From: an uncultured Christensenellaceae bacterium
Lineage (GTDB): Bacteria; Bacillota; Clostridia; Christensenellales; Pumilibacteraceae
Reading direction: 5' to 3'
Assembly: GCA_910587805.1 (NCBI GenBank)
Contig: CAJUNM010000015.1
Location: 1-46,756 of the forward strand
DNA length: 46,756 bases
Each line of letters begins with the position of its first letter. The stretch's first letter is position 1. The notes under the pieces were generated by a model. The model was given only the letters and a program-made list of their open reading frames with translations, ran no database searches and was not told the origin of the DNA. Shown piece by piece: positions 16,304 through 25,500 of this stretch. The translations under genes were made by a program, and so were the position numbers.

Positions 16304-17803
16304 TTATTCCGCGACACGCTCAAGCTCGCGTAAAATTTTGACCATGGCGTACGTATCGAGTTTGCAATACTCGAGCAGATTTTTCCGCGCTTTTTCGCGC
16401 TCCTCGGGCGGCATGTTTTTCATTCTCGGGAAAATATCCATCGCCTCGCTGCCGTTGTGCACGCCGTCGAGATTGTGATAGTCAAGCTCGGGATCGTTCG
16501 GGAAAATCGCGGGCAGCACGCTCTTTATGGAAAACGATCCGCCCATTGCTCGGTTGTAATAGCTTCCGTTATGAAACGGCACGATCAAATCGACCATTCC
16601 GTCGCGAATAGAGCAAAGCCGCTCGCTCAAATCGGGAAACAGTTTCGCAAGCTCGTTTATTCGCGCGCACTCGAAGTTTTTATTATAAGCAAGCGTAGTG
16701 ACGCCTTGCGGTATATCGCTTACGAGCCGCTCGGCAAGCGCGCGGCGCGGATCGATCTCCGGCTCTGCCAAAAACTCCTTGTGCTCCGCATCCCCGCCTT
16801 TTTCGCGAATTATATGTAACGAGTATTGAAACGGGATCTGACTGTACGGCTTGCTGCCGTCATACTCGGGCACGACGAGCTGCATAGTCTCGAAATCCAA
16901 AAAATACAACGGGTACGTCAATCGATCGAGAAACCTGCGTATATCCGATTTATCTATATATGTACCGAGTTCGCGCAAAGCGAAATCGACTTGACGCGCG
17001 CGCAACTTGTTCTTGCAAAGCTCGCTGTTTCGCAGTTTGTCGAACGAGACAAGTCCGTTCTTGTATGCCGCGACCTTTTTCGCAAGCGCAAGATTGTACA
17101 GATCGAAAACGGACGGGTTAGGCACGCCGTGCGCGCGCTTGCAATACTCGAAAAATGCGCACTCATACGGGCTTGAACAGTATACGTCAATATCGATATT
17201 CGGCTCGTCCGCACGAGAAAGCAAAGCCTCGGCGGCGGCAACGTTTTGTTCCACCTCGGAATACTCCTCGCCTACGAACTGCGCAACGTCGGTTATCTTA
17301 AACAACTTGTCGAGTTCGAGCGCGCCGCGACGCACATAGTCGGAATTTATATTCACCACATATGTACCCGTCACGTTCACACCACACTTTTCGAGCACGT
17401 ACTTTTGATACGCAACGTCTGTTATGTATACATGCTTGACATGCGCCGAGCTTTTGACTTCGTATATCGTATAACCGCCGTCTTGCTTTTTCAGAATATC
17501 CACGGCGCAATACAGTCCGTTATGCGAAAACGACGCCTCGCAGATATTGTCCTCACCGCGCGCAACGAGTTCCGCCGTTTTTGCGATCATAGAATCGAGA
17601 TCGAGCGTGCCGTCGGGCTTATATGCCGTGACCTCGGTAAACTCTCCGAACAACCCCATAGCCAAATCGCCGACGCGATTGCCCGTATCAAATCGAGCTT
17701 GTGCCGATGCGTCCTCGACCGCCTCGTCGGGCTTGTATTTTTCAAGCCACAAAATCTTAGGGCATTGGCACAATTTACAATATTTCGATTTGCTTAAGTA
17801 CAT
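16304..17803 (-). CDS. Cas4-like nuclease fused to DUF2779 DnaQ-like exonuclease
   Basis: This 499-aa protein appears to join two nucleases. The N-terminal part (1-225) has Cas4-like features: Cys9, Cys12 and Cys14 at the start, Asp102 and E115-x-K117 of a PD-(D/E)XK core, and Cys209, Cys215 and Cys221 at its end, a pattern expected for an iron-sulfur cluster. The C-terminal DUF2779 part has the DEDD exonuclease motifs D303-F-E305 and Y479xxxD483. The start at 17803 follows GAGGAA by about 5 nt; a good promoter lies upstream. It is the first gene of a cassette with mcrB and mcrC, which suggests a role in defence. Confidence 0.75.
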   Translation of the reverse strand: MYLSKSKYCKLCQCPKILWLEKYKPDEAVEDASAQARFDTGNRVGDLAMGLFGEFTEVTAYKPDGTLDLDSMIAKTAELVARGEDNICEASFSHNGLYCAVDILKKQDGGYTIYEVKSSAHVKHVYITDVAYQKYVLEKCGVNVTGTYVVNINSDYVRRGALELDKLFKITDVAQFVGEEYSEVEQNVAAAEALLSRADEPNIDIDVYCSSPYECAFFEYCKRAHGVPNPSVFDLYNLALAKKVAAYKNGLVSFDKLRNSELCKNKLRARQVDFALRELGTYIDKSDIRRFLDRLTYPLYFLDFETMQLVVPEYDGSKPYSQIPFQYSLHIIREKGGDAEHKEFLAEPEIDPRRALAERLVSDIPQGVTTLAYNKNFECARINELAKLFPDLSERLCSIRDGMVDLIVPFHNGSYYNRAMGGSFSIKSVLPAIFPNDPELDYHNLDGVHNGSEAMDIFPRMKNMPPEEREKARKNLLEYCKLDTYAMVKILRELERVAE

Positions 17804-17837
17804 CGATTCCTCGCGTTGTCTTTCATTTGCTGCAATG

Positions 17838-17866
17838 ATTATATCATATACGATCGATCTTTGCAA
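17838..17866 (-). promoter_or_regulatory. Promoter of the nuclease-mcrBC cassette
   Basis: TTGCAA (17861-17866), a 17-nt spacer and TATAAT (17838-17843) with extended TGA. It lies 34 nt upstream of the DUF2779 start and would drive all three genes. Confidence 0.8.
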
Positions 17867-17870
17867 TAAT

Positions 17871-18520
17871 TTATTTGTTTTCCAATTTTTTGAGAAGATT
17901 TTTAATTTCTTCGTCTCTCTTTTTTGCTTCCTGTTGAGCTTTACGCTCGGCTATCCTCGCAGACATCTCCGCATTTCTCTTCGCCTTTTCGGCTTCGGAA
18001 AGTTTTCTCTTGTTCTCTTTGTCTTTTTGCAGCATTTTATCTCGATATTCTTGCTCGGCAGTCTCGCCGATATAAAGATTCAACGCTTCTTTATATGTAT
18101 CCGCTCTGCCGATTTCGAGATATTTTGCCATCGTTTTGAGCTGCTTTGCGGAAAAATAGGGTACAAAAAATATTTGCATTGATACAGCTACGGCTTTTGT
18201 CATTCTCGGATCTACCTTCATCACGGGATTATTGTTGCAGTACGCGAACAGATTAAGCCCGTTGATGTGTTCGGGATCGAGATAGGATACGTCGTCTTGA
18301 GAAATGAATGACCTGTCTCGGGATCGTAGTATCGCGTATTAAGATAGTAAAGGTTCGTTCCCGTATCGTAGTAGTACGACCTATAACGGAACGGGTTAAG
18401 CTCTGCTATTAACGCATGGGTCTCGTCATTTACCTCTGTTCGTATGCCGCCCCATGCGTCGTACTTGTATTGTACCACTTCTTTCCCGTATTTGTCAAGT
18501 ATGAGAATATTTGCAATAAC
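17871..18520 (-). pseudogene. Frameshifted 3' remnant of an RHS-repeat protein with a coiled-coil tail
   Basis: The minus-strand reading from about 18520 gives the end of an RHS repeat-associated core (KYDAWGG, NPFRYRSYYYD, YYLNTRYYDPETGH). One T appears missing at about 18304-18310. Correcting it restores the conserved continuation FISQDDVSYLDPEHINGL up to NNNPVMKVDP. The frame then runs through dispersed repeat copy B (MTKAVAVSM) into a charged helical tail (SAKQLKTMAKYLEIGRADTYKEA and a Lys/Glu-rich coiled coil) ending at 17871. Neither open frame (18221-18478, 17871-18224) has a Shine-Dalgarno. The 5' part of the RHS gene is absent; homology stops at the hairpin at 18518. Confidence 0.7.
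18161..18212 (-). repeat. Dispersed repeat, copy B
   Basis: This copy contains GAGAATGACAAAAGC and aligns over about 50 bp with copy A at 1484-1535 in the opposite orientation. It lies exactly where the RHS core ends and the unrelated coiled-coil tail begins. Confidence 0.5.
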
Positions 18521-18556
18521 AAACGGAGCGACTTATTTCAAGTCGCTCCGTTTGTT
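18518..18556. terminator. Perfect 17-bp hairpin, possible bidirectional terminator
   Basis: AACAAACGGAGCGACTT (18518-18534) pairs perfectly with 18540-18556 across a 5-nt loop. It follows the stop of the membrane protein gene at 18590 and marks the upstream limit of the RHS homology. The T run is interrupted, so termination is likely but not certain. Confidence 0.55.
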
Positions 18557-18589
18557 TTGAGATTATTATTGATTCATATTTAGTTAGTT

Positions 18590-19117
18590 TCATGCTTTAT
18601 CATGTATAGGGATATGGGATTCTCTTAAAATATCAATTAACAATTTTGCTCCCGTTGCTGTATTCGAAAAGCTACAAAACACTTTTTTCAATACGTAAAT
18701 TTTATATTTTACTACTCCTCTTGAATATAAGCATACAACAACCTTTTCAATATCTTTTATCTTTACAACTCTTCTTTTCCCGAACATAGGTGTATAAAAC
18801 AATTCTAAAGCAGTAACAGAAATCTCTTGACGAAAACTCTGTATACAACATAAAATCAAAAACACCTCGCATCCCCATAATACAATATTTATCCAAATCG
18901 ATATATCCTCACAAATATTGAGAATTATAATAACGATAACCCATATCACTGTAAATATTACCATAGAAATACAAAATGCTTTTGACGCTTTCATTATAAA
19001 TTCGTCTTTGTTTAATTTCTTCTCTCGCATGCGAGCGTTTTTTTGCATAATTCCTAATGCAATAGGCATTATCAAAAAGGTAACACAAGATATAATCATA
19101 TATATTATAAATTGCAT
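18590..19117 (-). CDS. Small membrane protein of unknown function
   Basis: A 175-aa protein with three predicted membrane segments: one at the N-terminus (FIIYMIISCVTFLIMPIAL) and two between about residues 45 and 95. A soluble C-terminal domain of about 80 residues looks like a small PH-like beta domain (ALELFYTP, RRVVKIKDIEKVVV). I chose the ATG at 19117 because GGAG stands 7 nt upstream; the frame could also begin at the TTG at 19129. Low GC and poor match to neighbouring codon use suggest transfer. It lies next to the RHS remnant, where membrane immunity proteins often occur, but that role is only a guess. Confidence 0.6.
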   Translation of the reverse strand: MQFIIYMIISCVTFLIMPIALGIMQKNARMREKKLNKDEFIMKASKAFCISMVIFTVIWVIVIIILNICEDISIWINIVLWGCEVFLILCCIQSFRQEISVTALELFYTPMFGKRRVVKIKDIEKVVVCLYSRGVVKYKIYVLKKVFCSFSNTATGAKLLIDILRESHIPIHDKA

Positions 19118-19157
19118 GTTTATCTCCAAATATTATTAACAAGCCTTTCAATCATGA

Positions 19158-20417
19158 TTACTTTCTTATCTGACCGTTGCCTATTACAATATACTTATAC
19201 GTGCAAAGCTCATTCAAACCCATGGGTCCGCGCGCGTGCAGTTTTTGCGTTGATATTCCGATCTCGCCGCAGAGTCCGAACTCGCCGCCGTCCGTAAAGC
19301 GAGTCGACGCATTGACGTACACTGCCGCGCTGTCCACCGCGCGCAAGAACAAGTCCGCCGCGGTATTATCCTCGGTAATTATACAATCGCTGTGCCCCGT
19401 CGAGTGCGCGCTTATATGCTTTATCGCCCCGTTCACGCCGTCGACAACGCCGACTGCAGCGACATAACCCAAAAACTCGGTATCGAAATCGTCCTTTTCG
19501 GCGCGCGAGCAATTTTCCGTTTCGCCTATGATCGCATACGCGCGTTCGTCGAGTTTCAATTTCACGGGCGTTTTCCCGTTCGACGCCAGACGCTCGCATA
19601 GTTTCGGCAAAAAGCTTTGCGCGATACTGTTATCCACAAGACACACTTCCATTGCGTTGCACACCGACGGGCGGCTGCATTTTGCGTTTTCTATAATATC
19701 GAGCGCCTTGGTCATATCCGCCGCGCCGTCCACGTACACGTGACATATGCCCGTGCCCGTTTGTATGCACGGAACTTTGGCGTTCATCACGCAGTTATCT
19801 ATCAAGCTCTTGCCGCCGCGAGGAACGAGCACGTCCACATACCCGACGGCGCGCATCAGCTCGTCCGCACTCGCCCTCGACGCGTCATCTACGAGCGCGA
19901 TCGTATGCTCGGACAAGCCCGACGCTTTAAGACCTTCGCGCATGGCGTCCACTATTACGCGCGCCGAACGATACGCTTCCTTACCGATGCGCAATATACA
20001 TGCGTTACCGCTCATCAGCGCAAGCCCCGCCGCATCCGCCGTCACATTGGGACGGCTTTCGTAAATGACTGCGACTACGCCCATCGGCACGGCGACCTTG
20101 CATATCTTTAATCCGTCCTCGCGAACATATTCGTTCATTATCTTGCCTACGGGATCGGGCAGCCGCGAAATCTCGCGAAGCCCGTCCGACATCGCTTTTA
20201 TCCGCGACGCGTCGAGCGCGAGCCTATCGAGCATCACTATTGATGTTTTATCCCGTGCGGCGCGCATGTCCTCGGCGTTTGCGCGCAAAATATCCGCGCA
20301 GTGCGCGTCTATTCCGTCCGCCATGCACTCGAGCGCGCGACGTTTATCCGCCGTCGACAGCAACGCGACTTCGGTCTTTACACGCTTTGCGTTTTCCAAA
20401 ATTTCTATCGTTTTCAT
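19158..20417 (-). CDS. proA: Gamma-glutamyl phosphate reductase
   Basis: This enzyme performs the second step of proline synthesis, the NADPH-dependent reduction of gamma-glutamyl phosphate to glutamate semialdehyde. It is a cytosolic aldehyde-dehydrogenase-fold enzyme. The catalytic Cys253 sits in SVCNAMEV, and conserved blocks such as YESRPNVTADA and VPRGGKSLI are intact. At 419 aa it has the expected length. Its ATG overlaps the proB stop by 4 nt (ATGA), so the two are coupled as in many Firmicutes. No proC is present in the window. Confidence 0.96.
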   Translation of the reverse strand: MKTIEILENAKRVKTEVALLSTADKRRALECMADGIDAHCADILRANAEDMRAARDKTSIVMLDRLALDASRIKAMSDGLREISRLPDPVGKIMNEYVREDGLKICKVAVPMGVVAVIYESRPNVTADAAGLALMSGNACILRIGKEAYRSARVIVDAMREGLKASGLSEHTIALVDDASRASADELMRAVGYVDVLVPRGGKSLIDNCVMNAKVPCIQTGTGICHVYVDGAADMTKALDIIENAKCSRPSVCNAMEVCLVDNSIAQSFLPKLCERLASNGKTPVKLKLDERAYAIIGETENCSRAEKDDFDTEFLGYVAAVGVVDGVNGAIKHISAHSTGHSDCIITEDNTAADLFLRAVDSAAVYVNASTRFTDGGEFGLCGEIGISTQKLHARGPMGLNELCTYKYIVIGNGQIRK

Positions 20418-21187
20418 TTTGTTTTTTTCCCGACGAAAAGCGTGCCTACGCTCTCGCCGTCCGCTATATTATATAAAACGTCGGGCGACGAACCGTCGGC
20501 AATTATCATATCTATTCCGCCGCGCGTGCAGATTTCGGCGGCTTTTATCTTGGTCGCCATGCCGCCCGTGCCGCGGCTGCTCCCGACGCCGCCCGCGATC
20601 GCATATATGCGGTCGTCTATCTCGTCTACGCGTGCGATACGTTCGGCAGCGGCGTCCCTGTGCGGATCGGAAGTGTACAAGCCGTCTATGTCCGATAAAA
20701 GCACGAGCATATCGGCATTTATCCCGACTGCGACAATTGCCGCGAGCGTATCGTTATCGCCTACCGAGATCTCGGCGGTGGACACCGTATCGTTCTCGTT
20801 AATCACCGGAATGACGCCGAGTTCGATGAGCTTGAAAACGGTGTTTTGAAAATGCGCTTGCCGCGCCGAATTTTTAATGTCTTCGGCGGTTACGAGCACT
20901 TGCGCGACGCTATGATTGTACTCGCCGAACAGTTTATCGTATCGATACATCAACTCGCACTGACCGACGGCGGCTGCCGCTTGCTTGGACGGCATATCCT
21001 TTGGACGCGAGGCGAGACCGAGCTTGGCTACGCCCATCGCTATAGCGCCCGACGAAACGATTATGGGTTCGTGTCCGGCGTTTTTCAAGTCGCTCACGGT
21101 TTTGCACAAGCTTTCTACGTGACGAATATCTATCCGTCCCGATGCGTGCGTGAGCGTGGATGTGCCTACTTTGATGACTAATCGCAT
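20414..21187 (-). CDS. proB: Glutamate 5-kinase, short form without PUA domain
   Basis: This enzyme phosphorylates glutamate with ATP in the first and feedback-regulated step of proline synthesis. The amino-acid kinase fold is complete: KVGTSTLT near the start, IVSSGAIAMG for substrate binding, NENDTVS in the middle and GTGGMATKI for nucleotide binding. At 257 aa it lacks the C-terminal PUA domain of the E. coli enzyme, which is common in Clostridia. AAGGA sequences stand just before the ATG. The upstream gap of 98 nt holds no clear promoter, so readthrough from the ZIP transporter gene is possible. Confidence 0.95.
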   Translation of the reverse strand: MRLVIKVGTSTLTHASGRIDIRHVESLCKTVSDLKNAGHEPIIVSSGAIAMGVAKLGLASRPKDMPSKQAAAAVGQCELMYRYDKLFGEYNHSVAQVLVTAEDIKNSARQAHFQNTVFKLIELGVIPVINENDTVSTAEISVGDNDTLAAIVAVGINADMLVLLSDIDGLYTSDPHRDAAAERIARVDEIDDRIYAIAGGVGSSRGTGGMATKIKAAEICTRGGIDMIIADGSSPDVLYNIADGESVGTLFVGKKTK

Positions 21188-21285
21188 GATCCTTTCCTTT
21201 TTGCGGTTATGTTGTCTCTGAAAAAAGCCGTTTCTTATCTCTCCGAGTTTTATTGAAATTTCGATAAACGCGCGTCGCGGTTAAG

Positions 21286-22167
21286 CTAAAACATAACGAG
21301 TAAAAAGCCTGCGAGCACGCCGACGAAAAGCGCGAGCGCGGGGAGCTTGCTTTTCCACATCAGTATGGATTCGGGCAAAAGTTCGCCGAATACTACGTAC
21401 AGCATCGCGCCGCTCGCAAAGCCGAGCGAGAGCATGAGCATTATTTGGTTTATGCCGCCGAGCGCGAAGCCTATTACCGCGCCTATTACGGTGGGTACGC
21501 CGCTCAATGCCGTAAGCCCTACGGCTTTCGCTTTGCCCATTCCGCCCGAAATGAGCGGTACGGACACAGCCATGCCCTCGGGAATATTGTGCAATCCTAT
21601 CACCATAGCCATGATGAAGCCGCTGCCCGAAAACAGATTTTGTATCAAATCGGGCGTTATGGCATACGATGCGCCGATGACCATGCCTTCGGGAAGGTTG
21701 TGCAAAGCGATCGCGCTCATCATGACAAGCCCCGCCACAAACAAATTGACGTTCTTTTTGCTCGAGGTCTCGGTTTTATGCGATTCGTAATGGTTGGAAT
21801 GGATAAGCTCGTCGAGATCGTCAGCCGTTTGCGGATGGTTTTCGTCGATGTGCTTTACTTCCTTGTTTGTTTTTTTGTCTATGGCGAAGTTGAGCAGGTA
21901 CACGGTCGCATATCCTACGGCGACGGCAAGCACGACGAGCACGGGCGTATACGACGGCAACACGCCCTCGTTCATCATGTCTATCGGCTCGCGCATGAGA
22001 TCGAAACTGACCACCGCGAGCATGACGCCTGCGGCAAACGACAGCAGCAGGCTTACTACCTTGTTTGAATCGCGTTTCAGCACCGCGCCTATAACGCCGC
22101 CGAGACCCGTGCCGACTACGCCCGATATTGTCGTTATTATTATGATCGCCAAATATTCCACAATCAC
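21286..22167 (-). CDS. ZIP-family divalent metal transporter
   Basis: This polytopic membrane protein moves zinc, iron or other divalent metals into the cytosol. The metal-binding motifs HNLPEGM and HNIPEGM lie in adjacent membrane segments, as in ZupT/GufA-like ZIPs, after a His-rich cytosolic loop (HIDENHP, HSNHYESH). I place the start at the GTG at 22167: AAAGGA stands 7 nt upstream and the protein then opens with a membrane segment. The frame extends to 22215 but that stretch belongs to the tandem repeat. The product is 293 aa. A long structured leader with 85-bp repeats separates it from its promoter, which hints at post-transcriptional control. Confidence 0.9.
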   Translation of the reverse strand: MIVEYLAIIIITTISGVVGTGLGGVIGAVLKRDSNKVVSLLLSFAAGVMLAVVSFDLMREPIDMMNEGVLPSYTPVLVVLAVAVGYATVYLLNFAIDKKTNKEVKHIDENHPQTADDLDELIHSNHYESHKTETSSKKNVNLFVAGLVMMSAIALHNLPEGMVIGASYAITPDLIQNLFSGSGFIMAMVIGLHNIPEGMAVSVPLISGGMGKAKAVGLTALSGVPTVIGAVIGFALGGINQIMLMLSLGFASGAMLYVVFGELLPESILMWKSKLPALALFVGVLAGFLLVMF

Positions 22168-22170
22168 CGA

Positions 22171-22475
22171 TTGATCCTTTGATTTATTTGCAACAGAACG
22201 ATATAACTCGTTCAATTTGTCGATTGTTTTTCTTATTTACAGTTACCGCAACAGATTGATCCTTTGATTTATTTGCAACAGAACGACATAACTCGTTCGA
22301 TTTGTCGATTGTTTTTCTTATTTACAGTTACCGCAACAGATTGATCCTTTGATTTATTTGCAACAGAACGACATAACTCGTTCGATTTGTCGATTGTTTT
22401 TCTTATTTACAGTTACCGCAACAGATTGATCCTTTGAATCATTTACAACAGAACGACATAACTCGTTCGATTTGT
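22171..22475 (-). repeat. 85-bp tandem repeat, 3.6 copies, in the ZIP leader
   Basis: Units begin at 22171, 22256 and 22341, and a partial, diverged unit at 22426. Units 2 and 3 are identical as read; unit 1 differs at two or more positions. Each unit on the minus strand repeats the AAAGGATCAATC region that serves as the ZIP ribosome-binding site, and units 2-4 contain an ATG-TCG-TTC mini-ORF of six codons (MSFCCK). The 424-nt stretch from 22168 to 22591 holds only these repeats, a leader hairpin and the ZIP promoter. Confidence 0.95.
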
Positions 22476-22506
22476 TGTTATTTTTATTAAAAACGTACGC
22501 TCGCTG

Positions 22507-22526
22507 CACGGCGTTTCCGCGCCGTG
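22507..22526 (-). other. Leader hairpin of the ZIP transcript
   Basis: CACGGCG (22507-22513) pairs with CGCCGTG (22520-22526) over 6 nt, close to the expected 5' end of the ZIP mRNA. No T run follows on the minus strand. Confidence 0.4.
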
Positions 22527-22534
22527 TAAATAAT

Positions 22535-22563
22535 ATAATATACCAAATATCGCATAAAATCAA
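22535..22563 (-). promoter_or_regulatory. Promoter of the ZIP transporter gene
   Basis: TTGATT (22558-22563), a 17-nt spacer and TATTAT (22535-22540) on the minus strand. The start of transcription would be near 22528, giving a leader of about 360 nt that contains the tandem repeats. Confidence 0.7.
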
Positions 22564-22591
22564 GCGCTTTGCATTGATAATACATAACAGC

Positions 22592-25500
22592 CTATTCGTA
22601 TACGACTTCGAGCGTACCGTATTTATAGTACAAATTATACATAGAGGTCACATCTTTGCCGTTTCCGTCGTAAATCACGACGGTGAAAATATTCGATATT
22701 TCGCCTACGTCGATGCGTTCCTCGGTGAATTTATATTCCGCTCTGTGTCCGTCGAGCAATGTACCGAACGTCAAAAATGCGGTATGGTTCACGAGCGGCG
22801 AGCCGTCGTATACTTTCGTAGCCGAGCCCGATAAAAAGTTCAGCGTACGCGCGGTAAGCTCGAGCACGTATATTTCAGACATGTCGGTCTTCAATTTTTT
22901 AACGTCTATATCTATATACGGCAATACGAACCGATCGCGGGAGAACGACGCGGTAACATCCGCGCCCGCGGCGTTTCGCACCGTATACCACGAGCCTTTG
23001 CTTTCCAGAATGTTGCGCAGCCCCTCTATAGTCATTGCGCCGTATTCTATCCCTATGCCGTCGATCGCAAGCTCTATCGTATAACCTGCGGGCAGATCGT
23101 CCGTGTCGTAGTCGTAGTCGTAGTCGTCGAAATACACGCCGTTTCCGTTGTAGACCGATTGTCTGCCGTAGATATAAAGCTTGACCTGCGGCTTTGTGAC
23201 GCACAGCTTGCCCGTCGCAAACTTTATGTCGAACTCGTCCGTCACGTCATTGCCGCGCGGATCGTATATCCTAAACTCGGTGATACGGCTCGCGCTCGTG
23301 CCGAGCGCGCTCTGTTCGCCTTCCGTTTCGACCGTATAACTGTAACCCTTTTTAAGCCAAGACTGCAGCGCGCCCGTTTCTTCCACAACCGCGTTTTCGG
23401 GTCGAGCGACATTGCCCTGTTCAACGAAAACGTCGAGCGGTTTTACCGTAAAGCTTTTTGACGTCTCACCGTTTCCCGATCCGTCGCCGGGACCGTTACC
23501 TCCGCCGCTGCCGTCGTCGCCGCCGCCCGTAACTTCTACTTCGATCCACCCGACGCTCTCGATATACACTTCGACCCAAGCGTGCGCGTTGGCGGCGCGC
23601 ACCTCTTGCCACTCGCCGCCGCCGTCAGAACGCGCAGTCACGCCCGTAGTATAACGCGCGGGAAAACCGAGCGCGCGCAACAGCATTGTGCCGGACGTGG
23701 CGTAATGCGAGCATATGCCCTCTTTATACGAGCGCAAAAACTCCACGGCGGGGTCGCTCTCGCTGTCGAGCGCTCTGTTATACTGCATGTTGTACGTAGC
23801 TGCGCCGCGAATATACCGAGCAACGCTCTCGATGAGCGACAACCGGTCGGCGACCGTGCCGTTCCTCTTGCTCTCGTCGAACTTTTGCATTGCAATGACC
23901 TTGCGCATATATTCGAGAGTGCTTTGCGGAATATTCGAGTAATTCTCCTTGACAAACTCGTAATATTTTCGTTCCGCCGCGGCATAGCTTTGCGGAACGG
24001 ACGGCAGTACTCCGCCGAACTCATACGGATAGAACGATGCGGTATATTGCTTGCTTGCACCGGCATACAACACGTCGCTCGTTTGCACTTCGCTGCCGAA
24101 CCCGGCGTAGTACGGCAATACGTACGACGCAATGTTTTCGAGCTTGATCTCCACATCGCGCGCAACGACGCCGGAATTCTCGAGCGCGATACTCGTAAGA
24201 TACGACAACGCGTATCTATTTGTATCGTGCGGCACGGTATATGCGTAATTGCTCGCTTGACCCCATACAACTTTGTTATTCAGTCTGTAATCGCCGAAAC
24301 TGCGTTGACGCATATACAGTTCGCCCGCATAGCTCGTTTTGAACGACAGTATGACCGCACTCCCGTCGCCGTCGCCGCCTTCCGGCATGCCTATCTCGCC
24401 GCCGCCTATTTGTCCTCCGCCCGAACTGCCGCCGTTGCCGCCGCCTCCGTTTCCGTCGCCGTCGCCGTCGCCGTCACCGCCGCCCGAAACTTCGTAAACG
24501 TTGAGAACTCCGTAGACTATTTCGTCTGCGTTAAACGAATAACTTGCCGTTGCGTCGTGTTCTGCGTCTTGCTTGCCGTCCGAATAGATTTTGACAGTGA
24601 ACGTGTTGGGCTTTTCTCCGACATCGGTTATAGTCGCATAGTTTTCGCCGATTATCTCGTCGCACTCCGCTATTTGATTGGGCGAGCCGAAACCTGCGTC
24701 GCCGTGATTATCGTAATGTTGCGCGCCGTCGTACTGCCATTTATGCGACGCGGTCTCTATCGTTACGGGGCGTTTCGTTATCTCGAGTTCGCCGTATTTC
24801 CAAGTAATATCGTAGTTTGTAGTAACGGCGCGTATACCGTTTTTGATCAAAATCTGCAATCTGTTTTCCGCAGTGCCGAAATATCTGATCTTCGTTTCCG
24901 TATCGATGAGCACGGATGCGGTTTGACCGTCGGCAAGCGTTCCCGCCGTTATCTCGAAAGCAGGCGCGGACAGAAATTCTCCGTCATACATCTTGCTCGC
25001 GCTCGACGTAGTTATCGTGATCTTGCGCGGCGTAATGGTAAGCGTGCCGTAAATAAAATTTCTTATGTAATTTTTCGTAACGTCGTTATTTGCCTCATCG
25101 AAGATGTATACAGAAATCTGATTCTTTATTCCCGAAATCACGGGTATGGGCGCAGTGAATCCAAGCTTCTTATACGTATGACCGCTAGCTAAACCGTCGC
25201 CGCCTATAGACAACACGTCGCCTCTGTGCGGTTTGCCGTCGTACTCCCAAACCTCGGTCGTCGTCGTGATTATTATTTTCCGAAACTTCACGGTCAGTTT
25301 GCCGAACTCGTATTCAAACTCGTAACCGCGCGTCATATCGTCGGCTCCGCACATGACTTTTACGGTCACGGTGTTATCCGAGCTGCCCGCGTCGGTCCGC
25401 CCATCGCCGAATTTCACATTAAAAATATGCCCGCTCGGCATTTCGCCCTCGGTCACGGCATAAGAATACTTTTCTTTTTTCAGCGGCGTGCCGTCGTAAA

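Noticed and set aside
22171..22475. Possible CRISPR array
   Set aside because: Units are contiguous 85-bp tandem copies with no unique spacers, and no cas operon is present; the Cas4-like protein at 16304 belongs with mcrBC.
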